Assembly: GCA_004293365.1 (NCBI GenBank)
Contig: RDYN01000070.1
Span: 1-52,490, forward strand
Direction of reading: 5' to 3'
Length of the DNA: 52,490 bases
Origin: Oscillatoriales cyanobacterium
Lineage (GTDB): Bacteria; Cyanobacteriota; Cyanobacteriia; Cyanobacteriales; Microcoleaceae
Shown here: positions 17,691 through 26,004 of the stretch, piece by piece
How the letters are laid out: every line of letters begins with the position of its first letter
Position numbering within the stretch: the stretch's first letter is position 1
Notes under the pieces: generated by a model
The model's database searches: none
What the model was told of the DNA's origin: nothing
Seen by the model: the letters and a program-made list of their open reading frames with translations, nothing else
Translations under genes and position numbers: made by a program

Positions 17691-17817
17691 CGACTGAATG
17701 CAAGATGTCTAATGTTTCCCGACGAAACCTGAGCGGTGGGAAAACTCAAGACTAAAGCAATTGCCTAAGCTCAAGTGTAGTGGGACAATATTGATATCCG
17801 CTTCAATTGTCCCTCTC

Positions 17818-19182
17818 ATGAATAACTGGCCGAAGTTCCTCCCCTTTCCTGCATCCTGGGCAAAAGGTTTTGCCTTGAGCAGTGGCTTTTGGCTGATTGT
17901 TTCGGTACTGCTGCCTGGATATTATTACTACTACAGATTTAGCACAGTCTACTGGCGCAACATCATCAGCAGTTCTGACTTTGAAGGCGCGATCGCCTTT
18001 GCTTGGTTGTGCCAAATCCCGTTATTTGCTTTCTACCATTGGGGATTAGCTAAATTTGCTGAGTGGGTGGAAAGTCGCAGCCAGAACCAACCGCCGACAG
18101 TAACAGTATCGCCTTGGCTGCACTGGAGGGAAGGGTTTATCGCATTTGCTACGCTACCTGCTGCGATCGTGATGGGAATTCCGGCGATCGCGCTTTTGAT
18201 GCTGCCGCTCAGGGATTCTTCGGGCGCGATCGTTGCTTTAATTCTAGGAACTGCGATCGCATCTGCTTATTTGTATCACTTCCGCTTTGCAAAGCTGCTT
18301 AAAATTATTCTCAAATTCCTAGGGATTTTCTATGCATACTTGCTCAAGATATTGCAAATTCTGTTAGTTCCAACACTAACCGGTACGCCGTTTTTTGTGC
18401 TGACTTTTGTGACGGCCCCAATGGTGCCAAAACAGCTACTGCCGCTGACAACCTTTCTATTAGTTATTTCTGTGTTTCTGAGCGGCATAGTCGGATATGC
18501 AGCTTTGCAGTATTGGTCGGCGCATTTAGTTAATTGGGCCGCGAAGTGGTGGCCGGCCTACTCTCCTGGTTACAGTCGGATTCAAGCTCGAAAAGCGTGG
18601 AAACACAACAAAACAGCAGCCAGTCAATCTTTTGTCCGGCATACAACCAGTTGGCATTTAGCGGCGAATGATACTACCTACCTAATTTATTTCAATTTGA
18701 GTGCGCTCGTCTTTGGTGCGATCGCTTCTGCGGTATTTGGAGAGCCGTCTGAATGGTCAGAAACAGAGGAAGAGATGTTAGGATCTGCCGTGGCGCTCGT
18801 TTGGGTGGCACAGTGGCATTTCCGGGGGTGGCCGCGCGAAGTAGCAATTGCTGGCGGGGAAGCCTCAGCCAAAAAGACCTCGCGCGATCGTAATTTACCC
18901 GCTGCCGATCCGGTTGAAGTCGAACTCAACCAGCTTGCAGCCGAGTTCGGCGATGCTCGGATGAGGCCTGTCAGAAAACCCGCGCCAGCAACTAAAAAGC
19001 CTAAGTCACAGCAGGCTCAGTGGTACGTATTCCGCAGCGGTAAAGCCGAGGGGCCTTATACTAAGCGGCAGTTGCGAGATGTGCAGAAGATTACCGATCG
19101 CACCAAAGTACGCCGCGGTGAAACCGAGTGGCAGCGCGCTGGTGAAATTCCAGAATTAGCAGCGTATCTGACTGAGAAATAA
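17818..19182 (+). CDS. Multi-pass membrane protein with C-terminal GYF_2 domain
   Basis: 454 aa from the ATG at 17818 (the frame is open 19 codons further upstream from a TTG with no better signal). There are about six to seven hydrophobic segments: around WAKGFALSSGFWLIVSVLLPG, FAWLCQIPLFAFYHWGL, LPAAIVMGIPAIALLML, SGAIVALILGTAIASAYLY, a long stretch LLVPTLTGTPFFVLTFV and LPLTTFLLVISVFLSGIVGYA. A hydrophilic Ala/Lys-rich linker follows. The last 55 residues begin WYVFRSGKAEGPYTKRQLRD and contain WQRAGEIPEL, the GYF_2 (DUF4339) pattern, thought to bind proline-rich peptides. Function unknown. Confidence 0.8.
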   Translation: MNNWPKFLPFPASWAKGFALSSGFWLIVSVLLPGYYYYYRFSTVYWRNIISSSDFEGAIAFAWLCQIPLFAFYHWGLAKFAEWVESRSQNQPPTVTVSPWLHWREGFIAFATLPAAIVMGIPAIALLMLPLRDSSGAIVALILGTAIASAYLYHFRFAKLLKIILKFLGIFYAYLLKILQILLVPTLTGTPFFVLTFVTAPMVPKQLLPLTTFLLVISVFLSGIVGYAALQYWSAHLVNWAAKWWPAYSPGYSRIQARKAWKHNKTAASQSFVRHTTSWHLAANDTTYLIYFNLSALVFGAIASAVFGEPSEWSETEEEMLGSAVALVWVAQWHFRGWPREVAIAGGEASAKKTSRDRNLPAADPVEVELNQLAAEFGDARMRPVRKPAPATKKPKSQQAQWYVFRSGKAEGPYTKRQLRDVQKITDRTKVRRGETEWQRAGEIPELAAYLTEK

Positions 19183-19342
19183 GAAAGTGCGATCGGCAAA
19201 GGTTGCTATAGCCTATAAATCACTCATCTTACCGAAAATGTTGGGTTTAAAGCCCCGTCCTTCAAGGACGGCTTTTATTTAATTTTAGGACGAGCGGGTA
19301 AATTGTGTTAAACTAAAAACATCCAAGGTCGAGGATAAACAA

Positions 19343-20597
19343 ATGCTAGTTGTTGAAGCTCAACTCAAAAACGGAACTCCCAAACAATACTCCCTTCTTG
19401 ATGAAGCTATTAGAACAGCACAATTCATCAGGAACAAATGTGTTAAATATTGGATGGAAAACAAAGGGGCAACGAGAAATGATCTCCAAAAACTCTGTTC
19501 CGTTTTAGCTTCTGATAAGGCAACTCCTTGGGCAGACAAGCTTAACTCTCAAGCAAGGCAATAAGCGTGCCGATCGAGCATGGCAGGCTATATCAAGGTT
19601 TTATGCCAACTGCCGTAATACATCAGTAAAAAAGAAAGGGTTCCCTAAATTCAAAAAGCATAGCCGTTCCGTTGAATATAAAGTAACCGGCTATAAACTT
19701 TCTGACGGTCGCAGAAAGATAACTTTTAAAGATGGATTTCAAGCTGGAACATTTGACCTCTGGTGCAGTCAAAAAACACTCGTTTATTACTCAGAACAAC
19801 AAATTAAGAGAGTTCGAGTAGTAAGACGGATTGATGGCTACTATTGTCAGTTTTTGATTGACTACTCGAGAGAAGAGAAACACGAATTCACTGGGTCGAT
19901 TGTAGGAATCGATCTTGGATTAAAAGAGTTTTATACAGATTCTAACGGGAATACCGTAGAAAACCCTCGCTATCTTAGAAAATCCGAAAAAAGACTAAAA
20001 AAGGCACAGCGAAAGTTATCTAAACGTTTCCAGAAGGGAAAGAAACAATCTAATAACTATCACAAACAAAGAAAAAGAGTAGCCAAACTACATCTTAAAG
20101 TTTCTAGGCAGCGTAAAGACAAGGCGATAAAAAATGCTTTGGCGTTAGTCCAATCTCACGATTTGGTAGTCTATGAAGCCCTGAAGGTGTCAAATATGGT
20201 TAAAAACCATAAGCTTGCCAAAAGTATCAGTGATGCGTCTTGGTATCAATTCACAATTTGGGTAAATTATTTTGCCAAGATACATAAGATAACCTGCATC
20301 GCTGTACCACCGCATTTCACAACTATTGATTGCTCAGTTTGTGGGACAAAAGTCGAGAAAACTTTAAGTACCAGAACTCATCAATGCCAAAGATGTGGAA
20401 CAGTTTTAGACAGGGATCGCAACGCAGCAATCAACATTCTTAAAAAAGGGTTGCAATACTTGGGGAAATACCTCAACGGTACTGTTGGGCAAACAGAAAC
20501 CGACCCAAACGCCTTGGGAGAGTCCGACCTCTGGGTTTTTAATAGAGATATTGAAGATTTAAGCCGTCTCGTTGAGCAAGGAATCCCAACTCGGTGA
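19343..20597 (+). pseudogene. tnpB: TnpB (RNA-guided nuclease family), frameshifted
   Basis: Encoded in two frames. 19343-19564 gives the N-terminus (MLVVEAQLKNGTPKQYSLLD to ADKLNSQARQ, stop TAA at 19562). The +1 frame from 19563 continues without a stop to 20597, starting KRADRAWQAISRFYANC. Together about 417 residues, normal TnpB length. The RuvC residues are present: GIDLGLKEF (D), VYEALKVSNM (E) and DRDRNAAINIL (D). So is the zinc ribbon CSVCG..CQRCG. TnpB is an omega-RNA-guided DNA endonuclease, ancestor of Cas12. One extra base near 19560-19562 explains the break; no slippery heptamer is seen, so decay or a sequencing error is likelier than programmed frameshifting. Confidence 0.85.
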
Positions 20598-20640
20598 CGA
20601 TGGGAGAATCCCCATGCCTTCAGGCTGGGGAGTATGTCAA
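20450..20640 (+). ncRNA. Possible omega-RNA (reRNA) at the tnpB 3' end
   Basis: In characterised TnpB elements the guide scaffold RNA comes from the 3' end of tnpB plus the right-end hairpins, with the guide just outside the element. The hairpin-rich stretch 20600-20640 fits that position. This is placement by family knowledge only; boundaries and expression are not visible in the sequence. Confidence 0.3.
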
Positions 20641-20736
20641 AAGATTCGTTTTCGTACTTGAGCGAAAAACGAGTTCTTTTTCGGTAAGCTGTACGCAATA
20701 AGCAGACTCAACATTGTAAGTCAAGTGAGCGAAAAA

Positions 20737-20895
20737 TGAGCGAAAAGTCTAATCTAATCACTGCAAGCACCTCAGTCGATTATCTGATTGGCTGTGAGCG
20801 GGTACTGGACTGTCTGAAGGATGCACACAAAGAAAGTCCTAAAGGGGTGGGACTAAAACACGTCTTTGTGAATCGTGTAAGGCTTTTCGCCTAAA
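20737..20895 (+). other. Short open frame of doubtful status
   Basis: ATG 20737 opens a 52-codon frame (MSEKSNLITASTSVDYLIGC and onward, ending RVRLFA). A possible Shine-Dalgarno is weak (AAGTGAGCG). Its 3' part overlaps the truncated esterase on the opposite strand. It may be the 5' remnant of a lost gene, joined to the esterase remnant by a deletion next to the IS element. Not recognised. Confidence 0.2.
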
Positions 20896-21161
20896 TAAAT
20901 CCGAGAAATCCAGCCGCCTGCGGGATGACCGACGAGATTGATCTGTTGGCAGCCGTATTGCTGTAACATCTGTTTGACCGTGCGATCGAGCTGTCGCAAA
21001 ATTAGCACCATCGATCGCCCGCCGAAAGTCGGCAACCAATCTGCCTTGCTCAGTGGTACTGTTACAGTTGGGAAACCGCGATCGACCAAAGATTTTTCTA
21101 ATTCCCCACAGTCTGAAGCAGCAGCAAAATATCCTGGCAAAATCACGGTAGGTAATGGCAT
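20853..21161 (-). pseudogene. Truncated alpha/beta-hydrolase (esterase/lipase)
   Basis: About 102 codons from the ATG at 21161 (MPLPTVILPGYFAAA) to a TAG at 20853. The segment LRQLDRTVKQMLQQYGCQQI, the elbow region NLVGHPAGGWISRIYLGEKP and the start match my recollection of cyanobacterial esterase/lipase proteins of over 200 aa. The gene is cut about 12 residues after the nucleophile elbow. The elbow GHSxGG reads GHPAGG: the catalytic Ser codon is now CCC. The tail PYTIHKDVF departs from the family sequence. Truncation plus loss of the nucleophile marks a dead gene. It lies 210 bases from the IS200/IS605 right end, whose insertion or a linked deletion may have broken it. Confidence 0.85.
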
Positions 21162-21306
21162 TATCAATTTTTGATTTTTGATTTTTGATTTGGCGGTCGG
21201 GGTGCTAGGATCTATTTTTCAAGTTCAAAGACGCTTGCCGAAGCATCTTTTGGATGGCTAACATCTCTCGCTCGTTAAACTTTTTGCTTGGGGAATATCT
21301 ACTTCT

Positions 21307-21786
21307 ATGGCTCGCGAGCCGATTCCAACATTGTATTTTACCCTAGTTGTCGTTCACTTAGAAGACCGTTTTCTATTGGTACAAGAGCGCAAGTACGAGC
21401 AGCAGTGGTATCTGCCAGCAGGGCGAGTGGAAAAGGGCGAGACTTTGCTCGAAGCTGCTCAGCGCAATACCATTGAGGAAGCGGGCATTTCTGTGATCGT
21501 GGAGGGAATTCTCAGGGTAGAGCATACGGTGATGCCTAGGGGCAACGTGCGCCTGAGGGTGATTTTTGTGGCTCGTCCTGAAGATAAGACGCCGCCCAAG
21601 AGCAAGCCGGACGAGCATACTTTGTGTGCTGGTTGGTATTCTCTCAAAGAGTTAGACCAGTTGTCGCTGCGGGGAGAGGAAGTTCGCGAAATGTTTCAAT
21701 ATATGGCAAGCGGTGCTCCAATTTACCCGATCGACTTGCTGAGCGTTGAGGGAGCTCCTTTTAAAACTTACCGCTATCGGTGGTGA
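21307..21786 (+). CDS. Nudix hydrolase
   Basis: 159 residues. Nudix enzymes cleave nucleoside diphosphates linked to other moieties. The Nudix box is GRVEKGETLLEAAQRNTIEEAGI (in full at about 39-61), fitting GX5EX7REUXEEXGU except that the Glu after Arg is Asn (RNTIEE instead of REUXEE); the two metal-binding Glu of EE are kept. The N-terminus LYFTLVVVHLEDRFLLVQER and the C-terminal WYSLKELDQLSLRGEEV resemble the NUDT18/MTH1-like group. Substrate cannot be predicted. Repeats of the GGAAGAA family follow within 10 bases of the stop. Confidence 0.9.
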   Translation: MAREPIPTLYFTLVVVHLEDRFLLVQERKYEQQWYLPAGRVEKGETLLEAAQRNTIEEAGISVIVEGILRVEHTVMPRGNVRLRVIFVARPEDKTPPKSKPDEHTLCAGWYSLKELDQLSLRGEEVREMFQYMASGAPIYPIDLLSVEGAPFKTYRYRW

Positions 21787-22340
21787 GAAGAAGGAAGTTC
21801 GGCAACGGATTATGTAACGGATGTAACGGATGGAAGGAAGAAGGAAGAAGGAAGAATGCTGCAACAGATGAGTAAGCCGATGGATTGGGGATTTTGGATT
21901 TAAAGCATGGCACCGAGGGATGAATCCGGTTCTGTAACCGAATTGGAAACGCCGATCGCTTGAACTGGTCGATCGTGTTTAATAAATTTGGTTGAGTTTT
22001 GGGCCCGTGAATTGTCATCAAGGCCGATCGGGCAACTTCGAGGGCGATCGTGCTAAAATCATACCTTTGAATTCCCAACAGCCACGTTTAAAATCACTCA
22101 AAATAAAAAAAATATCAATTAATAACTATAGCCTTTCGAGATCCCATATGAGGTACGACTGGCCTGGGTGGGCATAGGCCGCCGTGGCCTCCGCGGGCAT
22201 ACCTCACTACGCTTGATAACCGCTATATTAACTTCCAATTCCCCATTACCATTTCCCATTCCCCATTTCCAATTCCCAATGCCCTGCGCGGGCCAATGCC
22301 CTGCGCGGGCAAATTACCAATTCCCCATTCCCCACTCCCT
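21787..22340. repeat. Repeat-filled spacer before the TonB-like gene
   Basis: 21787-21857 holds GGAAGAAGGAAG copies and ACGGATGTAACGGATG. 22132-22215 is a GC-rich segment with GGCCTGGGTGGGCATAGGCC and GGCCTCCGCGGGCATACC, able to fold. 22225-22340 is built from CCATTCCCCATTTCCAATTC units with two copies of AATGCCCTGCGCGGGC. No gene was recognised; short frames here are repeat-derived. Confidence 0.65.
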
Positions 22341-24008
22341 ATGGTCATGACTGACTCATCCTCCCTAGCCAACACCCTTTCCGAACCGCTGCGCCAGCCT
22401 TTTTGGTGGGCAGCCCTAGCTTCTGTCGGAATTCACGGAGTGCTCGGAGTAAGCGCCCCGACAATCTCAAACATCATCTATGGCGGAAATTCCTCAAAAA
22501 ACATCCCCGGTTCCGTCGGATTCGTACAACTAACTCCCGCACAAGCCGGCCGCCTGCCACAAACCATACCACCGCGATCGACTAACAAGCCGTTTTCGAT
22601 CGCACCAGTTCCCGTTCCCACCTCCCCCAAGTTAGCTCCCCCTTTGCCCCCCCCTCCAACAGTTAACTTGCCCGCCCTGCCGCCGGGAATGCCCCCTCCT
22701 GGATTCTTTGCGCCTCTCGATCCCCCCCTCCCCCCCTTAAGTGCCCCAACAGCGCCGCAGCCACAAGCTTCAGTTCCAAATCTCAAACCCCCCTCCCTCA
22801 AAACACCCACTGTCATCCCCCAAACACCTCCCAGCGGTTTGATTTTCCCGCCATTACCCGGTAATTTCGATCGCAATATCCCCCCACCGCCACCAGGAGT
22901 CACAGGCATTCCACAGATTCCGGGTGGCACCTCCGAAGATGAGGCGGAGACCCTCAAAAGGGTTATAGCCAGTAGAGGCGGACTCCCGCTATTCCCAGAC
23001 GGAGCTCCAGTCTTTACCCCGGAATTCCCCATTGGTGGAAGAAATTCCGGGCCCGATGGAGCACCGAAATTCACTCAAAAAGATCCAAATAAACGGAATC
23101 TCATCGCAGAAACTCCCGAAGAAAGAATCAGGAGGCAACAATTTGACCAAGGACAGCAGCAGCTAGAACAGCAGGGAGTTCCCGGTTCAAACTTACCCAA
23201 CGATAGAGAGACACTGCTTGCTGCTGCTAATACCTATGTTGCTTTGTTTAATGACTTCAAAAGAGCTTACCCCGACTTGGAAATGACGGGGCCGACTCCT
23301 GTGAATGTCGCTTATCCCAAAGAAGCTTGCTCGCAAAAACTCGAAGGAACGGCAGTTTTCGGAGCAGTTGTCAGCCCTCAAGGCTTGCTCAAGGCGGAGC
23401 CTAAGCCGATCGTCCCCACGGGTTACGGTATTCTCGATACTGCGGCTAAAACCGCGATTATTAACCCTACTCTGACATTTCAAGGAGCCAGCACCCACAA
23501 GCTTTACCAGTTGGCTGTCGCGTTTAAATACGACGAAAAAGTTTGCAGCGGCATTCCTGTCACCCCATCCACCACCCCAACCAGGCCCACAGGCCCGCAG
23601 CCGCTAGCGCCGGCCCCGACAGCACCCAACCCGACAGGCGAGCAGTCCCCAGCCCCTGCACAAGTGAAACCGCAGTTTGAGAAGCCGCCGGCGCCCTCTA
23701 ACAAACCGCAGCCAGGGGCCCAACAGTCGCCACAGCCCTCACCAAAACCCGCAACCAAGCCGTCGCCCTCACCTCAACCGAAACCAGCCGCCGAACAATC
23801 CCCTTCTCCCCAACCGAAACCAGCCCCGGCAGTGTCGCCCTCTCCAGAAGTTGCGCCTTCTGCTGCCCCGGAAGTGTCGCCTTCTCCCGAAGCTGCACCT
23901 TCTTCCGCCCCGGAAGTGTCGCCTTCTCCAGAAGTTGCGCCTTCTGCTGCCCCGGAAGTGTCGCCTTCTCCCGAAGCTGCACCTTCTCCTGCTGCTACAC
24001 CCAATTGA
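22341..24008 (+). CDS. Proline-rich TonB-like protein
   Basis: 555 aa from ATG 22341 (a second ATG lies two codons on); the upstream part of the open frame is repeat sequence. A short N-terminus is followed by one hydrophobic segment FWWAALASVGIHGVLGVSAP (about 21-40), as in TonB/TolA anchors. Then comes a long Pro-rich stretch (about 75-230). A folded domain (about 285-405) contains YPKEACSQKLEGTAVFGAVV and GYGILDTAAKTAIINP, resembling TonB_C (conversion of substrate-coupled energy at the envelope). A C-terminal Pro/Ser/Ala tail ends in PSPEVAPSAAPEVSPSPEAA repeats. Unlike true TonB the putative TonB_C is internal. Function in outer-membrane transport is an inference. Confidence 0.8.
   Translation: MVMTDSSSLANTLSEPLRQPFWWAALASVGIHGVLGVSAPTISNIIYGGNSSKNIPGSVGFVQLTPAQAGRLPQTIPPRSTNKPFSIAPVPVPTSPKLAPPLPPPPTVNLPALPPGMPPPGFFAPLDPPLPPLSAPTAPQPQASVPNLKPPSLKTPTVIPQTPPSGLIFPPLPGNFDRNIPPPPPGVTGIPQIPGGTSEDEAETLKRVIASRGGLPLFPDGAPVFTPEFPIGGRNSGPDGAPKFTQKDPNKRNLIAETPEERIRRQQFDQGQQQLEQQGVPGSNLPNDRETLLAAANTYVALFNDFKRAYPDLEMTGPTPVNVAYPKEACSQKLEGTAVFGAVVSPQGLLKAEPKPIVPTGYGILDTAAKTAIINPTLTFQGASTHKLYQLAVAFKYDEKVCSGIPVTPSTTPTRPTGPQPLAPAPTAPNPTGEQSPAPAQVKPQFEKPPAPSNKPQPGAQQSPQPSPKPATKPSPSPQPKPAAEQSPSPQPKPAPAVSPSPEVAPSAAPEVSPSPEAAPSSAPEVSPSPEVAPSAAPEVSPSPEAAPSPAATPN
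23840..23997 (+). repeat. Coding tandem repeat PSPE(V/A)APS(A/S)APEVS
   Basis: Units of 39 bases (13 codons), present about four times, in alternating V and A versions. The 78-base double unit is nearly identical at the DNA level (GAAGTGTCGCCTTCTCC..GAAG), pointing to recent duplication. Copy-number change would keep the reading frame. Confidence 0.8.
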
Positions 24009-24059
24009 TTGTTAATGGGGTGGGAATTAGTGGTGATTGGTGATTGGTGATTAGTCAGT

Positions 24060-24123
24060 AGGGTGCGTCAGTTGCCATATTTGTTGGTTATTAAACCTAT
24101 TTATACTTATTGGCGCACCCTAC
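24060..24123. repeat. TAGGGTGCGTCA/GCGCACCCTA inverted repeat
   Basis: TAGGGTGCG at the left pairs with CGCACCCTA at the right around an A/T-rich loop. It lies about 50 bases after the TonB-like gene stop and may act as a terminator. The outer sequence GGTGCGTCA is shared with the hairpin after ssb (29362-29423). Confidence 0.6.
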
Positions 24124-24130
24124 TTTTTTA

Positions 24131-24304
24131 ACTTGTTTTTTGCCGACTGAAGTCCTCACTACAAACTTGTTTTTTGCCGACTGAAGTCCTCACTACAAAC
24201 TTGTTTTTTGCCGACTGAAGTCCTCACTCTACAAACTTGTTTTTTGCCGACTGAAGTCCTCACTACAAACTTGTTTTTTGCCGACTGAAGTCCTCACTAC
24301 AAAC
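24131..24304. repeat. Five tandem 34-base units
   Basis: The unit starts CTTGTTTTTTGCCGACTGAA, continues with GTCCTCACTACAAA, and is present five times; the fourth junction has two extra bases (CTCT). Each unit is one arm of the GGACTGAAGTCC..ACTAC palindromic family without its partner arm. The array ends about 12 bases before the methyltransferase stop codon. Confidence 0.9.
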
Positions 24305-24315
24305 CTAATTACCTC

Positions 24316-25053
24316 TCAATTGTATTGGAGTTTGTACATTTGGAATAAGTCGCCGTTTTGCTTTTTTACTACTTTAGCACCGGCTGCTTTAATCATTTTT
24401 TCCCAATCTTCTATTGTCTCTAAAAATACTTCGCCTGCTCGATAAGTTTCCAAAATTGCCCAATCTTCTGCTAGGGGTGCATTGGGGTTGAGGACATCAA
24501 ACACAAAGTGACCGCCCGGTTTTAATACTCGCTTTACTTCTGCCATGACAATCTTCCAATAATCTATCGGAAAATAGCAGCTAAAGCCTGTGGCGATGCA
24601 CAAGTCAAATTGATCCTCTTCGTAATTTAAGCGATGAGCGGGAGCCAATTCTACGCCTTTAAATAGCTTGGAATTGAGTTGAGGGCCGCGAGCGTTTAAG
24701 GCATCTCGGGCGGCGCTGCTGATTTCTTGACCGTAAAAAAGCGCTTCCCACTCCCGCCAAGGATAGATCAGAAAGCTGACTCCGCAGCCAATATCTAAAC
24801 AGCGTTGATTTTTTTGGGGTTTGGCAATTTTCCAGAAGGGAGATACTGTTTTTTCTTGGAGTGTTCCGGCGACTGATTCTAGGAAAATCGGCATTGCTTC
24901 GACTTCTTCGGGTAAGGCGAATGCTTCTTCTCGATATTCGCGATCGAACCGAGATGCAACCTGCGACAGTAAAACTTGCCAGCTATCTGATTTTCCTTTG
25001 GCAAACCAAGTCTGCTCTTGACCTGCGACTGGGCGTTCGGACTTTTTAGACAT
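24316..25053 (-). CDS. Class I SAM-dependent methyltransferase
   Basis: 245 residues with a Rossmann-type Methyltransf_11-like core. Motif I is CLDIGCGVSF (about 90-99). The acidic residue after strand 2 is in LFYGQEIS, motif IV is FDLCIATGFSCYFPIDY, and post-motif RVLKPGGHFVFDVLNP (about 188-203) is typical. The N-terminal 70 residues are helical and carry QTWFAKGKSDSWQVLLSQVA. Substrate unknown. It is preceded, with a 7-base gap, by a 66-aa membrane protein on the same strand, so the two are probably one transcript with the small gene first. Confidence 0.88.
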   Translation of the reverse strand: MSKKSERPVAGQEQTWFAKGKSDSWQVLLSQVASRFDREYREEAFALPEEVEAMPIFLESVAGTLQEKTVSPFWKIAKPQKNQRCLDIGCGVSFLIYPWREWEALFYGQEISSAARDALNARGPQLNSKLFKGVELAPAHRLNYEEDQFDLCIATGFSCYFPIDYWKIVMAEVKRVLKPGGHFVFDVLNPNAPLAEDWAILETYRAGEVFLETIEDWEKMIKAAGAKVVKKQNGDLFQMYKLQYN

Positions 25054-25060
25054 TCTTTAA

Positions 25061-25261
25061 TTACCTTCTAGAGCCTTTGAGTGCTTTTGTAAAGTTTTGA
25101 CGGTAAGGCTTATTAAAAATTAACGCTGGCCACAGCAGCGATAGCTTCAGGCGATTGGCAAAACTTTTGTCGAAGTTCGTGCGATCGAAACCATTCCAAA
25201 ATTTCCAAATACCGCCGCCGTAAGCGACTAGCAACACCAATCCTATTAACGGTTCCATCAA
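25061..25261 (-). CDS. Small conserved-looking membrane protein
   Basis: 66 residues. One hydrophobic N-terminal helix (MEPLIGLVLLVAYGGGIWKF) is followed by a basic, aromatic segment (NGFDRTNFDKSF, then LKLSLLWPALIFNKPYRQNF). The sense strand and composition look like a real gene, and I recall similar short proteins in cyanobacteria without a known role. It sits 7 bases upstream of the methyltransferase, suggesting translational coupling. Start at ATG 25261 or the next Met. Confidence 0.65.
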   Translation of the reverse strand: MMEPLIGLVLLVAYGGGIWKFWNGFDRTNFDKSFANRLKLSLLWPALIFNKPYRQNFTKALKGSRR

Positions 25262-25427
25262 ATAACTCCCTAAGCGACTGATTGGATTTTTTTGAGTCAG
25301 CGAGCCTGCATCGCTACTCTTAATCTATCATTTTTCAGCCCTCCTGGCGCACCCGATACCTGTAGCAATTCTACCTTCAGCTAGATACTTGAAAATCCCC
25401 GCTGGCCACAAACTTAAAAATATAGCA

Positions 25428-25522
25428 GAAGGAAGAAGGAATAAGGAAGAAGGAAGAAGGAAGAAGGAATAAGGAAGAAGGAATAAGGAAGAAGGAAGAA
25501 GGAGGAAGGGAAAAGGAAGAAG
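25428..25522. repeat. GGAAGAA/GGAATAA heptamer array
   Basis: About thirteen 7-base units, mostly GGAAGAA with interspersed GGAATAA and terminal GGAGGAA variants. It lies downstream of the minus-strand 80-aa gene but reads GGAAGAA on the plus strand, the opposite relation to the other gene-associated arrays in the window. Confidence 0.85.
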
Positions 25523-25558
25523 CCATATTCAGCAAGGCTTTCAGCAAGTAAGAAGGTC

Positions 25559-25801
25559 CTAACTGTCGGGCGCGGTTGATATAGCAGCAAGGAAATAGCT
25601 TTCAGGGTGCAAGCAAGAAGCGACTTTTGCTAAAAGTGATTCTGAGGCTTTACGCAACATTCCGTACAAATCGGAGTTCGAGCGCACAATTTCTCCACTC
25701 TCGTCCAAAAACGGATACAAGCCGCGACTTCTGTCATGGAGGGTCAAAAGTTTTTTAACCAGAGTTAAAGCTGCCAGATTCATCTGTAGAGTAAATCTCA
25801 A
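25559..25801 (-). CDS. Hypothetical small protein
   Basis: 80 residues (74 if the second Met, MNLAALTLVKKLLTLHDRSR, is used). Amphipathic and helical in look, with RGLYPFLDESGEIVRSNSDL near the middle and a Leu/Ala-rich C-terminal part. No domain recognised. It is the only plausible gene between the 66-aa membrane protein and mpg. Amino-acid composition is normal for a soluble protein, which is the main argument that it is real. Confidence 0.4.
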   Translation of the reverse strand: MRFTLQMNLAALTLVKKLLTLHDRSRGLYPFLDESGEIVRSNSDLYGMLRKASESLLAKVASCLHPESYFLAAISTAPDS

Positions 25802-26004
25802 ATCTCAAATCGACTTACCTGGCTAGTCCTGATTCGGTTGAACTTGGTTGCGGTTGAGGGACGACCTCGCTTCCCTTGGATTTTAGAGACGCGCGATAAC
25901 TCAAACATAATAAACGCTGATAGTTAGTGCCCCACAAGTTACAGCAGGCAAACTTTTTCTAGCGGACAATAACGGTAGAGAGGTTTCTAAACAAGGAGGA
26001 TTTT

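Larger units (their letters stand above)
19250..20640 (+). mobile_element. IS200/IS605-type element, tnpB only
   Basis: The left end carries the hairpin AAAGCCCCGTCCTTCAAGGA/CGGCTTT (about 19250-19277). The right end carries GATGGGAGAATCCCCATGCC and TTCAGGCTGGGGAG (20600-20635), which fold as stem-loops typical of IS605-family right ends. Only tnpB lies between them; there is no tnpA (Y1 transposase), so it is non-autonomous. There are no terminal inverted repeats or target duplication, as expected for this family. The exact ends are estimates. Confidence 0.8.

Noticed and set aside
19540..19580. Programmed frameshift in tnpB
   Set aside because: No A6G/slippery heptamer or downstream pseudoknot seen at the break; IS605 tnpB genes are not known to need one.
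22478..23074. 198-codon minus-strand Gly-rich frame inside the TonB-like gene
   Set aside because: A mirror of Pro-rich codons (CCC/GGG) on the opposite strand; not a gene.
24131..24304. CRISPR array
   Set aside because: Five 34-base units are directly joined with no unique spacers, so this is a simple tandem repeat.
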